A stretch of 64,000 nt of DNA from Stenotrophomonas maltophilia (GTDB taxonomy: Bacteria > Pseudomonadota > Gammaproteobacteria > Xanthomonadales > Xanthomonadaceae): NCBI RefSeq assembly GCF_002799245.1, contig NZ_NEQV01000005.1:124001-188000 (forward strand). Reading direction: 5' to 3'. Position 1 is the stretch's first letter; each line of letters opens with the position of its first letter. Made by a program: the position numbers and the translations under genes. Below the pieces are notes generated by a model that made no database searches, was not told the origin of the DNA, and saw only the letters and a program-made list of their open reading frames with translations. Positions 14,597 through 22,103 of the stretch are shown piece by piece.

Positions 14597-14696
14597 CGGC
14601 CAGCGTGAACCAGCTGTTCGCCTGCTTTTCAGCCTCCAAGGCGGCGATTCGTTCGTCGTATTGGGCGAACCGGGCTTCCAGCTCGGATGGGGTCAT
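14355..14696 (-). CDS. Hypothetical protein, paralogue of 14926-15231
   Basis: 113 residues on the strand opposite to its surroundings. It opens with a coiled coil (LEARFAQYDERIAALEAEK), continues WFTLAVIGSHPDTEMLLEVV and ends in a long charged helix. The central segment resembles that of the neighbouring minus-strand gene (EK.A...W..A.I..HP....L...V), suggesting duplication. A GGA lies 11 nt before the ATG. Function unknown. Confidence 0.55.
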   Translation of the reverse strand: MTPSELEARFAQYDERIAALEAEKQANSWFTLAVIGSHPDTEMLLEVVRAAIQTLRGKTSPEAPAGVAAATVLRLLEIERQILKAQQSRQELAEAAEAERLLEQQRAGSEQER

Positions 14697-14925
14697 GGGG
14701 GAGATTGTCCTTTGGGCGGGGGTCGATTCTGTCAGTAGTCGGCAACTGATGCCTACGAACAAGGGTGTGCCACGTTCATCTGGAGGTGCCGAGTGATGTC
14801 TGGCGATTGCAAGCCGATGGCCGACAAGCATGTCGGCGCATCGGACCTGGTGTTTACCGCCGAAACTCGAGATCCGAGTCGACCAGGGCATTGGGCGCCG
14901 GTTTTCGACGACAACTCCGGGGAAA

Positions 14926-15231
14926 TCAGACCCCCGGATGAATCTGATCGAAGAAGGCGCCATACCGCTGAAGCATCCGGGTCAGGGAATCTCGTCTCTG
15001 AACCGCCCAGTCTGGCGTACCCGCTTTCTCTACCTGTCCGACAAGGTCTTGGACCCGAGCCTTCAGAGCGGCTGGGTTTGGATGAGTAGCGATCAGCGCA
15101 TGAATCCATAGGTCCATGGCTGCCTTCTCACCATGGAGTACGTGCATGTCCTGAGCGACCGCCTCGAACTGTCCGCGGACGCGGTGCTGGAAGCCGTCAA
15201 AGTCAATTGCAAGTTGCTGCAAATCTGCCAT
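14926..15231 (-). CDS. Hypothetical protein, paralogue of 14355-14696
   Basis: 101 residues, helical, with HGEKAAMDLWIHALIATHPNPAAL in the middle. The ATG at 15231 has a GGAGACACCC upstream. It lies antiparallel between the rightward early genes, together with its likely paralogue. Both may be transcribed in the lysogen from their own promoter. Function unknown. Confidence 0.6.
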   Translation of the reverse strand: MADLQQLAIDFDGFQHRVRGQFEAVAQDMHVLHGEKAAMDLWIHALIATHPNPAALKARVQDLVGQVEKAGTPDWAVQRRDSLTRMLQRYGAFFDQIHPGV

Positions 15232-15313
15232 GGGTGTCTCCGGTTGGTGTTTGGGTTGGGTTGCACCGCCATTCTGCCAGCCGGAGGACCCGCCCTTACT
15301 ACCGAGGACTCCC

Positions 15314-15841
15314 ATGCCCTGGATCGATGAAACCTGGCTGCAGGACGCACTGGCGGCCCTGAAGGCCACGTGCGATGTCGACGCACACACCCGCAACGCG
15401 ATGATTCAGTTCTTGCTGGACAACGGCTTCTGGGATCAGGAGAAGCTGAAGGACTGGACCAGCGCTGTTGCCAAGTTCAACAGCTGCCTCAACCCGAACA
15501 AGGCCGAGTTCTTCAAGATCGGCGAGCTGTGGGCGCTGATGCGCCGCTTCGGCCGGCACCAGCTCTTCCTGGCCATGGCCGCGGATCTTGGTTATGAGGT
15601 CCGCTCGATCCCGACCGAGCACCGCCGGCAGGAGCTGATGCAGCAGCTGCTCGACGTCCAGGCGCAGTGTGCAGCCGCCGTGGAGCGCGCCGCCGGCCAG
15701 CTGGAACGCCTCAACACGCCCGCGCCGGAGCCGCGCCCAGGTGCCATCCATGGACAGGGTCGCGCGCAGTTCAGCACCAGCCCGAGCGATTGGAGCGCGC
15801 CCATCAGGGGCAACGCCGTCCAAAGCGTGGGCTGCCCGTAA
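15314..15841 (+). CDS. Hypothetical protein before the replication initiator
   Basis: 175 residues, preceded by GAGGACTCCC. The N-terminal two thirds are folded and helical (ETWLQDALAALKATCDVDAH, EKLKDWTSAVAKFNSCLNP, FKIGELWALMRRFGRHQLFL). The C-terminal 40 are Pro/Gly-rich and disordered. The place directly before the O-like gene suggests an early regulatory or replication role, but no family is recognised. Confidence 0.6.
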   Translation: MPWIDETWLQDALAALKATCDVDAHTRNAMIQFLLDNGFWDQEKLKDWTSAVAKFNSCLNPNKAEFFKIGELWALMRRFGRHQLFLAMAADLGYEVRSIPTEHRRQELMQQLLDVQAQCAAAVERAAGQLERLNTPAPEPRPGAIHGQGRAQFSTSPSDWSAPIRGNAVQSVGCP

Positions 15842-15858
15842 CGGGATAGGCCTGCGCA

Positions 15859-16905
15859 ATGAGCAACAAAATCACGGAGCTCTGCTGGAAGCTGCAGATG
15901 CCGCCGCCCGCAAAGGCGTTGCTGATGGCGCTGGCGTGGCACGCGGACGACTTCGGCATGGCCTATCCGGGATTCACCACGTTGATCCAGAAGACCTGCC
16001 TGAGCAAGACCGCGCTGCTCAGCGCGATCGCGTGGCTGGAAGACAACCAGGTGCTGACCATCCGCCGCGGCGGCAGTGATGCCGGCGGCACCAAGTACAG
16101 CAACCGGTACAGCCTCAACCTTGGCCGCCTGGACCCAGAGGTGTTCGCGTCGAAGCCACGGCGTGCATCCAAACCGGTTCGCCCGACGGACCGGTCGGAG
16201 AACGGCGAAGGTGTAGACCGGTCCGGCACGCAGACCGGTACGAATGCCGAACCGGTACGCGATACGGACGGGTTGGAAGAGACTGAAGGCTCCGACCGGT
16301 ACGCGGGAAGTACCGGTGCGCAAGAACGACCGGTACGTCTCGCGAACTCGACCGGTACGTCTGGCGGACCTGACCGGTCCGTCTCGCGTACTCAACCGGT
16401 CCGCGAGACGGACCCTAAAGGTCATGAAAGGTCAGTAAAGGTCATTGAACCGTCAAACGCGCAGGCGCGCGACGACGATGCGGTGGTGCCGCAGCTCAGC
16501 GACGACGAGGTCAAGCGCGAGCTGATGGGCATCCCCCGATTGCCGCCGGGTCTGGACCCGCAAGTCCTGGCCAGGTTCGTGCGGCACCGCCGTGTGCTGG
16601 GCAAGCCGATGACGATCAGCAGCTGGCTGGAACTACAGCCGCGCTTCCGTCAGCTCACGGCCGACGGCCACGACCTCAATCGCTCCCTGCGCCAGACGAT
16701 GGCTGCAGGCCTGGCACTGCCCGTAACACCGAAACCCGAGGGGACCGACCATGCCAACAATTCAGGCTCTGCTGCCGAACGAGTCCGACGTCGCGCAGAG
16801 GCAGACGAGCTCCGTGACGCCGCTGCAGAGGCAGACGCCGCCGCCGGCACAGCAGGCGCCCTTGACGGCCCGGGCTACGCGCACGCTGTGGGTGCGCATG
16901 GCTGA
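15859..16905 (+). CDS. Replication initiator (lambda O-like)
   Basis: 348 residues. Residues 1-95 form a winged-helix domain: ALAWHADDFGMAYPGFTTL, a recognition-helix region SKTALLSAIAWLEDN and a wing NRYSLNL. This matches phage helix-turn-helix replication proteins. Residues 100-195 are a low-complexity linker because the DNA here is an iteron array. A C-terminal domain follows (MTISSWLELQPRFRQL). Like lambda O, it would bind repeats within its own gene and load the replication machinery through the next gene product. The last 155 bp overlap that gene in another frame. Confidence 0.78.
   Translation: MSNKITELCWKLQMPPPAKALLMALAWHADDFGMAYPGFTTLIQKTCLSKTALLSAIAWLEDNQVLTIRRGGSDAGGTKYSNRYSLNLGRLDPEVFASKPRRASKPVRPTDRSENGEGVDRSGTQTGTNAEPVRDTDGLEETEGSDRYAGSTGAQERPVRLANSTGTSGGPDRSVSRTQPVRETDPKGHERSVKVIEPSNAQARDDDAVVPQLSDDEVKRELMGIPRLPPGLDPQVLARFVRHRRVLGKPMTISSWLELQPRFRQLTADGHDLNRSLRQTMAAGLALPVTPKPEGTDHANNSGSAAERVRRRAEADELRDAAAEADAAAGTAGALDGPGYAHAVGAHG
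16173..16444. repeat. Iteron array, probable replication origin
   Basis: Eleven copies of ACCGGT, mostly followed by MCG, start at 16173, 16190, 16217, 16234, 16251, 16295, 16312, 16329, 16351, 16373 and 16395. Spacing is 17 bp in the first part and 22 bp at the end (with 27 and 44 where a copy is missing). Directly after come three AAAGGTCA elements at exact 10-bp steps (16417, 16427, 16437), the most AT-rich part. An iteron block plus a softer flank inside the initiator gene is the layout of lambda-type origins. Confidence 0.85.
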
Positions 16906-17452
16906 GATCTACGGCTACCGCTGGACCAGCGCCTACGGCGAGGATCCCAGCGGCGGCGCTGCCGCTACCTGGGCGAAAGGGCTTGCCGGGCTCACCGGGG
17001 ACCAGCTGGCCGCGGGCCTGGGCTCGAGCATCGCCTCGGCCGACCCGTGGCCACCGACCCTGCCGGAGTTCCGGCTGCGCTGCCTGGGTGTGCCGAGCTT
17101 CGCCGCTGTCCGCAACGACACCGGCCGCCGGGACGGCTTCACGCGCCTGGTGTGGCAGTACCTGGACGGCCATCGCTACCGCACATCGAGTGCCGACAAG
17201 AGCGATCGCCTGTTGCGGGAGGCCTACGACCAGGCGCGCGAATACGTGATGCGCGGCGGGCAGCTGCCGGACGAGCCGGTGGCGGTCCTGGGCCAGGCCG
17301 CTGTGGCCACGCCGGTACCGGCCAGCCCTGAAGCACTCCGCCGTGCTGAGCGCGAGATCGCGGAGATCTTCGGCAAGGGATCTGCAGAGCCAGGCAACGA
17401 CGACCATCCGCCGGCGACGGGCAAGATGGCAGCGGCAGGGCTGGATCGATGA
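16751..17452 (+). CDS. Replication protein P-like (helicase-loader candidate)
   Basis: 233 residues. After a Gln/Pro-rich lead, residues 45-115 read LWVRMAEIYGYRWTSAYGED, WAKGLAGLTGDQLAAGL and PWPPTLPEFRLRCLG. This pattern (short helical region ending in a P.LPEF...C motif) is seen in lambda P-type and related phage replication proteins. The ATG at 16751 has a good GAGGGG site but overlaps the initiator by 155 bp. The ATG at 16898 (8-bp overlap) is the alternative, but it would cut into the conserved LWVRM segment. Confidence 0.6.
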   Translation: MPTIQALLPNESDVAQRQTSSVTPLQRQTPPPAQQAPLTARATRTLWVRMAEIYGYRWTSAYGEDPSGGAAATWAKGLAGLTGDQLAAGLGSSIASADPWPPTLPEFRLRCLGVPSFAAVRNDTGRRDGFTRLVWQYLDGHRYRTSSADKSDRLLREAYDQAREYVMRGGQLPDEPVAVLGQAAVATPVPASPEALRRAEREIAEIFGKGSAEPGNDDHPPATGKMAAAGLDR

Positions 17453-17988
17453 TCGACCAGGAGCAACTGCGCAGCTACCACCGGTCGCAGGTGCTGTATG
17501 CCCTGCAGGAGGCCAGCGAACCGATGACGGCCTCCGAAGTGCACGAGGCCATGACGACCCTGGCGCTGGCCATGGGCCACCCCAGGGAATGCGCAGCGAT
17601 CACCCCAGCCGCTGTGGCCGGGATACTGCGTGGCATGCTCGGCGAGCAACTGGTCACCCAGGGCGACGACAGGGCGAATCGCCGTTATGGGCGTGCCGAG
17701 CCGACTTGGTCGATCGCAGCTGGCCAGGCGCGGGTCCTGCAGCCATCGGCCCCGGGCAGGAGCACGGCCTCATTGGCTGCCGCGTCACCGATGGCGGGGC
17801 AGGGCACCCAGCTCCGCCAGATCACCATTGATCAGCGCCTGGCATTCCTGCAGGCCGAGTGCGCGGCGCTGCTGGCGGACGTGACAAAGGAACATGCGGC
17901 GTTCGAGCTCCGGGTTCGAAACCAGCTGGAGGCGTTCGAAGCGCGCGCTGCACGGTTGCTCGGTCTACCGCAGGACGGTGGCCAATGA
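17449..17988 (+). CDS. Hypothetical protein with winged-helix-like N-terminus
   Basis: 179 residues. The first 70 (SQVLYALQEASEPMTASEVHE, AAVAGILRGMLGEQLV) look like a winged helix; residues 140-170 form a helix with heptads. The 4-bp start overlap places it in the replication operon. Function unknown. Confidence 0.6.
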   Translation: MIDQEQLRSYHRSQVLYALQEASEPMTASEVHEAMTTLALAMGHPRECAAITPAAVAGILRGMLGEQLVTQGDDRANRRYGRAEPTWSIAAGQARVLQPSAPGRSTASLAAASPMAGQGTQLRQITIDQRLAFLQAECAALLADVTKEHAAFELRVRNQLEAFEARAARLLGLPQDGGQ

Positions 17989-18416
17989 GCAACCGTGGGC
18001 TCCGCTACAACCGAATTGAGGACATGCCGCAGGGTATGCAGCAGCTGGTGCACAAGGCTGGCCAGGCTGCACCTGCACGTGGGCCGGCCGACCATCAGCC
18101 GCGCGCACCGGTGGAGAAGCGGCCGAAGTACGGCAATGTGATCACCACGGTGGACGGGATCCGCTTCGACTCGAAGCGCGAGGCCCGCTACTACGAGCAG
18201 CTGAAACTGCGCCAGCAGGCCGGCGAGGTGCACTTCTGGCTGCGCCAGGTACCGATCCACCTACCCGGCGGCACCAGGTACGTCCTGGACTTCCTGGTGT
18301 TCCTGCGCGACGGGCATGTCGACTTCGTGGACGTGAAGGGCCGGGAGACGAAGGAATTCCGCATCAAGAAGCGCGAAGTGGAGCACCACTACCCGATCAA
18401 GGTGTTGCTGGCATGA
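17985..18416 (+). CDS. DUF1064 family PD-(D/E)xK nuclease
   Basis: 143 residues with the full DUF1064 pattern: KYGNVITTVDGIRFDSKREA, RYYEQLKL, then YVLDFLVF and DFVDVKGRETKEFRIKKREV. The FDSK.EA, DF and D.KG residues are the expected active-site positions of a PD-(D/E)xK fold. Phage members are thought to process branched or damaged DNA during replication and recombination. The start overlaps the preceding stop. Confidence 0.85.
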   Translation: MSNRGLRYNRIEDMPQGMQQLVHKAGQAAPARGPADHQPRAPVEKRPKYGNVITTVDGIRFDSKREARYYEQLKLRQQAGEVHFWLRQVPIHLPGGTRYVLDFLVFLRDGHVDFVDVKGRETKEFRIKKREVEHHYPIKVLLA

Positions 18417-18751
18417 GCGGCTGGAGATCCAGTGGCCGCCTAGGCGGTACCGGCGTCGACCTCAGTGCGGTGGCCACCACCGACCTGCTGCGGGAGATCG
18501 AACGGCGCTGCTCGGCGGGCGGACCGCCCAAGGTCGACCGCCCTGCGAAGGACCGGCCATTCGCGACCAAGGCGCTCTGGGCCGAGGACAAGGTCAACCA
18601 GGCACGTGCCCGGCTTGCCGAGCTCCGCGCGCTGCCGGTACCGACCTGCGAGGCCGAGCGCGCCGCCCGCTCCACCCAGGACTCGCAACTGGTCGCCGAC
18701 GTCGTCAAGTACGACGGCATGGCCAAGGCATTCAAGAGGAAGGGCCAATGA
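18413..18751 (+). CDS. Hypothetical protein
   Basis: 112 residues, mostly helical, basic at the C-terminus. It begins with a Gly-rich stretch and has TTDLLREIERRCSAGGPPK. 4-bp overlaps on both sides. No family recognised. Confidence 0.55.
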   Translation: MSGWRSSGRLGGTGVDLSAVATTDLLREIERRCSAGGPPKVDRPAKDRPFATKALWAEDKVNQARARLAELRALPVPTCEAERAARSTQDSQLVADVVKYDGMAKAFKRKGQ

Positions 18752-19575
18752 AACCTGCGGAGCTGAAGGCGCGGTTCCCGACCGAAGCTGCCCTGTGCAC
18801 GTGCCTGATCGACTGTCTGACCGCGACTGACGGCTGGGAGATCTACCCCGAGACGGCAGGCTTCGACATCCTCGCTGTGTGGAAGGCGACCGGGCACCAG
18901 CTCGGCATCGAGGCGAAGCTGCAGCTCAACGCCAAGGTGGCCGACCAGATCCTGCCGGCGCACTGGAGCAACGCCGACCAGCGGGGCCCGGACTTCAGGG
19001 CTGTGCTGGTTCCCTGTACGACGGCAGCAAACTACGGCATTGCACGCATGCTCGATGCGCTAGGTGTGCAGGTCCTGGTGCCGGACAGCTGCACCGGCCG
19101 GTGGAAGACGGAGCCCGGGCAGCAGATCCAGCGCGAGGTGCATCGGCATGGCCTGCACCAGGCCGCCCCATGGGACCGGGCATCCGGCGATCTCCGCGAG
19201 TGGGGGCCCACGGCATGGTTCGACTGGAACCCCACCAGGCGCTGTGAGCTGCCTGAGTTTGTGCCGAAAGTGGCCGCAGGTGTGCCGGCGCCGCTGCAGT
19301 TGACGCCCTGGAAGGTCGGCGCGCTGAAGGTGCTGGCAGATCTCGAGCTCGATGGCTTCACGACGGCGAAGGGTGTCCGGGCCCATGGCGTAGATCCGCG
19401 CCGCTTCTGCGCGACCGACGGATGGCTGAAGCAACTGGGCGGCGGGAAATGGGCCCGCGGAACCCTCCCTGCTTTCGAGGTCCAGCACCCCGAGGCCTAT
19501 GCCCAGGTGCTGGCCCAGGCGCGCGCCGCGCGCGCTGCAGCGGATCCCAAGAAGACCCTGGAACAGACGCCATGA
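18748..19575 (+). CDS. PD-(D/E)xK nuclease-like protein
   Basis: 275 residues. Near the N-terminus are a helix, then GWEIYPETAGFDILAV and HQLGIEAKLQLN. The E, D and ExK residues have the order and spacing of the PD-(D/E)xK nuclease core. A C-terminal region (residues 195-255: APLQLTPWKVGALKVLADLE... RAHGVDPRRFCATDGWLKQ) looks like a separate DNA-binding helical domain. It could be a phage restriction-like or repair nuclease. It follows a second PD-(D/E)xK protein by one gene. Confidence 0.6.
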   Translation: MKPAELKARFPTEAALCTCLIDCLTATDGWEIYPETAGFDILAVWKATGHQLGIEAKLQLNAKVADQILPAHWSNADQRGPDFRAVLVPCTTAANYGIARMLDALGVQVLVPDSCTGRWKTEPGQQIQREVHRHGLHQAAPWDRASGDLREWGPTAWFDWNPTRRCELPEFVPKVAAGVPAPLQLTPWKVGALKVLADLELDGFTTAKGVRAHGVDPRRFCATDGWLKQLGGGKWARGTLPAFEVQHPEAYAQVLAQARAARAAADPKKTLEQTP

Positions 19576-20504
19576 ACGAAACTGCAGTCGGTACCACCGC
19601 GCTCGCTGCCGCACGCGAGCTCGAAGTGGCGTTCCTCAATGGGAAGAAGATCCCGTCCTGCGCCAACTGCAACGGCAAGGCGAGGGTGTGCTGGCCTGGC
19701 CGGGAGTCGCAGCTCGTACAGTTCCAGTGCCGGCACTGCGGGTCGCAGGGAGCCATCTTCGATAGCAGCGCGCCAGTCCGGTGTGGCCGCTGTGGTACCG
19801 CCCCGACTGGCCTGTTCCCGCGTGGCGCACAGATCCAGTGCTGCAGCTGCGGGGCATCCTCAGCCGTGTTCGTTGGCCAGGATCCTGCCGGTGCCCTGGC
19901 GGCGGCGCTGGATGCCTGGTGCCGCCGTGCACCGGTTCTTCCGCCGCCGGCGGACGACGGTGCAGGCCAGCGGCGCCGCGGCGCAGCCCCGGATGGATTC
20001 GATGACGAGGGCAAGGGCGATGTCCTGGAGCTGCTGTCGCGCCTGCTGGTTGGCGGGAGCTACCGTATGCCAGTGGAGGGGCGCAGTACCTTGGCGCCGC
20101 TGGGCAGCAGCGACATCGCCGGCGCGGTCGGCTACATGCGCAACCCGCTGGAGAAGCACACCGCGCTGGCTGTAGCGACGCGGATGGGCCCCGCTGCGAT
20201 CGCAAGGCTCTCCCTCGCTGCCTACCGCCAGGTGGCCAAGGACGTGCGCGCAATGCGCCCGCGGCCGCTGGATCTCGGCAAGCCGGCAGATCGGTGGCGC
20301 CTTCGCCTGGTGATCTACGACGCAGCCCACGAACTGGTGTGGCCGGAGCGGCGCCAGCCGTTCGCTGGCCTGGCCAAGTCGGCAAAGATGCGCAAGGGCA
20401 ACTACATCAAGGCCCACAAGTGCGCCAGCGCTGCCCTGCAGGAAGCGCTTCACGGTGGCAGGCGGGGCTTCCGAAACGCTCTATGGGTTGTGCCGGACCG
20501 ATAG
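19572..20504 (+). CDS. Zinc-ribbon protein, candidate late antiterminator (Q-like)
   Basis: 310 residues. Residues 28-105 contain four CxxC pairs (CANC, CRHC, CGRC, CCSC), two zinc ribbons. After a linker, residues 165-310 are helical with WRLRLVIYDAAHELVW and YIKAHKCASAALQEAL, similar in feel to the C-terminal helices of phage antitermination Q proteins. It is the last gene before the lysis and late region, the place of Q. It could instead be a zinc-binding DNA-metabolism protein. The assignment rests mainly on position. Confidence 0.5.
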   Translation: MNETAVGTTALAAARELEVAFLNGKKIPSCANCNGKARVCWPGRESQLVQFQCRHCGSQGAIFDSSAPVRCGRCGTAPTGLFPRGAQIQCCSCGASSAVFVGQDPAGALAAALDAWCRRAPVLPPPADDGAGQRRRGAAPDGFDDEGKGDVLELLSRLLVGGSYRMPVEGRSTLAPLGSSDIAGAVGYMRNPLEKHTALAVATRMGPAAIARLSLAAYRQVAKDVRAMRPRPLDLGKPADRWRLRLVIYDAAHELVWPERRQPFAGLAKSAKMRKGNYIKAHKCASAALQEALHGGRRGFRNALWVVPDR

Positions 20505-20515
20505 CTCCCTCGGCG

Positions 20516-21028
20516 CTAGTGCTTAAGGGTGAGCTGTTCATCAAAGAGGGTACGCAGCTTGCCCGGGGAACTCTCTATAGTCTTGCGTATGGTCGCAATC
20601 CTTTCTCTCAGTTTTCGAAGCTGAGTGTCGTTGAAAGGGGCCCTCGCGGCTTTGGCAATGTTCTCCAATCTCCTCTGCTCAGTCGCTTTGGAAACAAGAT
20701 CGACGAGTTCCTTGATTGGCTTGATCACCTGTTCCCGGAGCTTCTTCTCGAGAGACTTGCCGAACACCCACTTCACCTCCCGGGCGTAGTACTCAAGCTC
20801 CTCTAAACCTTCCTGACGCTTGCTGACGGTCATAGCGACGTCGAGCGCATCTTCGAGGTTGCGGAAGAGCGTGAATCGCCTGTCGAACAAATCAGCTTTA
20901 AGTTTGTTCCTCGCCGTCCGCCACTGGCGCCAGGCGATGATGCCGACTGCTGCAGCCACGAGGATCTGGCCGATTGCAGTGAAGAGCTTGATCTGAAGAT
21001 CGGTCATGCCCAGTACGGTCTCAACCAT
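20516..21028 (-). CDS. Membrane-anchored coiled-coil protein (moron)
   Basis: 170 residues, opposite to the flanking genes and more AT-rich. Residues 12-33 are one transmembrane helix (AIGQILVAAAVGIIAWRQW), followed by a long charged helical cytoplasmic part. An inverted gene inserted between the early and lysis modules is typical of a moron expressed in the lysogen. A plausible role is exclusion of other phages or a host effect, but no known family is seen. Confidence 0.65.
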   Translation of the reverse strand: MVETVLGMTDLQIKLFTAIGQILVAAAVGIIAWRQWRTARNKLKADLFDRRFTLFRNLEDALDVAMTVSKRQEGLEELEYYAREVKWVFGKSLEKKLREQVIKPIKELVDLVSKATEQRRLENIAKAARAPFNDTQLRKLRERIATIRKTIESSPGKLRTLFDEQLTLKH

Positions 21029-21088
21029 TGCGACACCCTCCCTGTATTGGCCGGGATTATCACATTTGTTAAGGTTTGTTAGGGGCTG

Positions 21089-21448
21089 ATGGTCAGTCCC
21101 ATGGCTGCGCCCATTGCTTGCGCCGACAGGGGTAGATCGTTGAGCGGAAAGGACAAGTGGTACGAGTTTGGTGAGGCCCTGGCCATCACTGCCGCCTTGG
21201 TGACCGCAGCCGGTGCAATGTTCGCTGCGCCGGCTCGGTTGTTCCCAATTCCGGGACTGAACTACGTGGTAGCGATTGCCGTTGCCTTTCTGGCGTTGAG
21301 GATCTGCATTGGTGCGGGGTGGAGCCTAGGGGGAACATTCGCCCACCGGCGCACTGCGGCATTGGTGGCCATCGGCACGTCGGTTATCTACACGTCGATG
21401 ATAGGTGGGCTCGTTGTGGCGCTGCTGGAGCGTGGCCCCGGCGCGTAA
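21089..21448 (+). CDS. Polytopic small membrane protein
   Basis: 119 residues with about three hydrophobic segments (residues 28-47, 55-75, 90-112). It is read divergently from the moron at 20516-21028, across about 60 bp that are AT-rich. It could be a second moron or a holin-like protein. No family recognised. An in-frame ATG at 21101 is an alternative start. Confidence 0.55.
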   Translation: MVSPMAAPIACADRGRSLSGKDKWYEFGEALAITAALVTAAGAMFAAPARLFPIPGLNYVVAIAVAFLALRICIGAGWSLGGTFAHRRTAALVAIGTSVIYTSMIGGLVVALLERGPGA

Positions 21449-21475
21449 AACGTTCACCTAGCTGACCTCACTTGT

Positions 21476-21509
21476 TTCCTCATGAGGAAGAAATCTTCCT
21501 CATGAGGAA
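21476..21509. promoter_or_regulatory. Two identical 14-bp palindromes, 20 bp apart
   Basis: TTCCTCATGAGGAA is a perfect palindrome and occurs at 21476-21489 and 21496-21509, centre to centre exactly two helical turns. The whole unit is also a 16-bp inverted repeat around AA. It lies in a gene-free stretch before the tRNA and lysis genes. It could be a protein-binding operator pair or a hairpin in RNA. Confidence 0.6.
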
Positions 21510-21581
21510 CCGCAGTTGCCTCGGGAACCGAAAGTAGGTTTGAATTCCTACAGTGGGCGTTCTTATGGGCGCCTCCATTCA

Positions 21582-21633
21582 AAGGCCGTTGATTGACCAG
21601 GACGTGGGAGTCCGCTGGTCGATCAGCGGCCTT
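21582..21633 (+). terminator. Long stem-loop directly before the tRNA
   Basis: A 19-bp stem (21582-21600 with 21615-21633) contains two G-U pairs and a 14-nt loop, followed by CTTGTTT. It could end transcription from upstream or form the leader cleaved off the tRNA. The T-rich tail is short, so terminator function is uncertain. Confidence 0.5.
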
Positions 21634-21639
21634 CTTGTT

Positions 21640-21716
21640 TGCGGGGTAGAGCAGTCCGGCAGCTCGCGTGGCTCATAACCACGAGGTCGGTGGTTCGAAT
21701 CCACCTCCCGCTACCA
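21640..21716 (+). tRNA. Phage tRNA-Met(CAT), initiator-like
   Basis: 77 nt that fold as acceptor 7, D stem 4, anticodon stem CGTGG/CCACG with loop CTCATAA, T stem 5 with TTCGAAT loop, and encoded CCA. Positions 1 and 72 are both T and cannot pair. A 1:72 mismatch is a hallmark of bacterial initiator tRNA. Only two of the three G-C pairs typical for the lower anticodon stem of initiators are present. It lies just before the lysis genes. Confidence 0.88.
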
Positions 21717-21848
21717 AACGGCCGGTAGTCATGGCCACCACTCAAGCCAGCACATAGGCCGTCGTGAGACGCGCCGCTGGTGTCCGCGCGACCTTGCAAC
21801 CGCGGTAGTGGTGGGCCATGCCGGCCTCCTTTCATTGGGGGAACCGCG

Positions 21849-22103
21849 GTGAGCATCAAAGAGCAGATCACGACGGACCTGGCGGTCGCAGGTTCGAAGA
21901 TCGGAGCGGCCGTCAGCGTCACCGCTGCAACCTACTCGCCGGGCTACACCCTGAGCGACTGGGCCCTGATCGGCACGATCATCTTCACCATCGTCCAGAC
22001 TTTCACCGTCATGGTGAAGAACTGGGGTGACTGGTCGGCCTGGTGGACCGCCCGCATGGGCAACGCCAAGCGATTCTGGGCGTGGATCCGCCGCCGTGGC
22101 TGA
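21849..22103 (+). CDS. Holin
   Basis: 84 residues. A hydrophobic stretch at about 35-58 (DWALIGTIIFTIVQTFTVMV) and a weaker one before it (GSKIGAAVSVTAATY) give one or two membrane spans. A basic C-terminus (RFWAWIRRRG) follows. Length, topology and place directly before the endolysin fit a phage holin or pinholin. The start is a GTG. A decayed copy of its 3' end occurs beyond attR. Confidence 0.75.
   Translation: MSIKEQITTDLAVAGSKIGAAVSVTAATYSPGYTLSDWALIGTIIFTIVQTFTVMVKNWGDWSAWWTARMGNAKRFWAWIRRRG

Noticed and set aside
14793..15089. 98-codon plus-strand frame with a good GGAGGTG site
   Set aside because: The second half is antisense to the better-supported gene at 14926-15231 and no motif is present; the first half could be a gene remnant, but support is too weak.
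16173..16444. CRISPR array
   Set aside because: The repeats are only about 9 bp with 8-13 bp between them and lie inside a coding frame; no CRISPR-length repeats or cas genes occur in the window.
21640..21716. tRNA as an integration target of the element
   Set aside because: It lies in the middle of the prophage, 20 kb from both ends, and no repeat of its 3' end is found at the borders.
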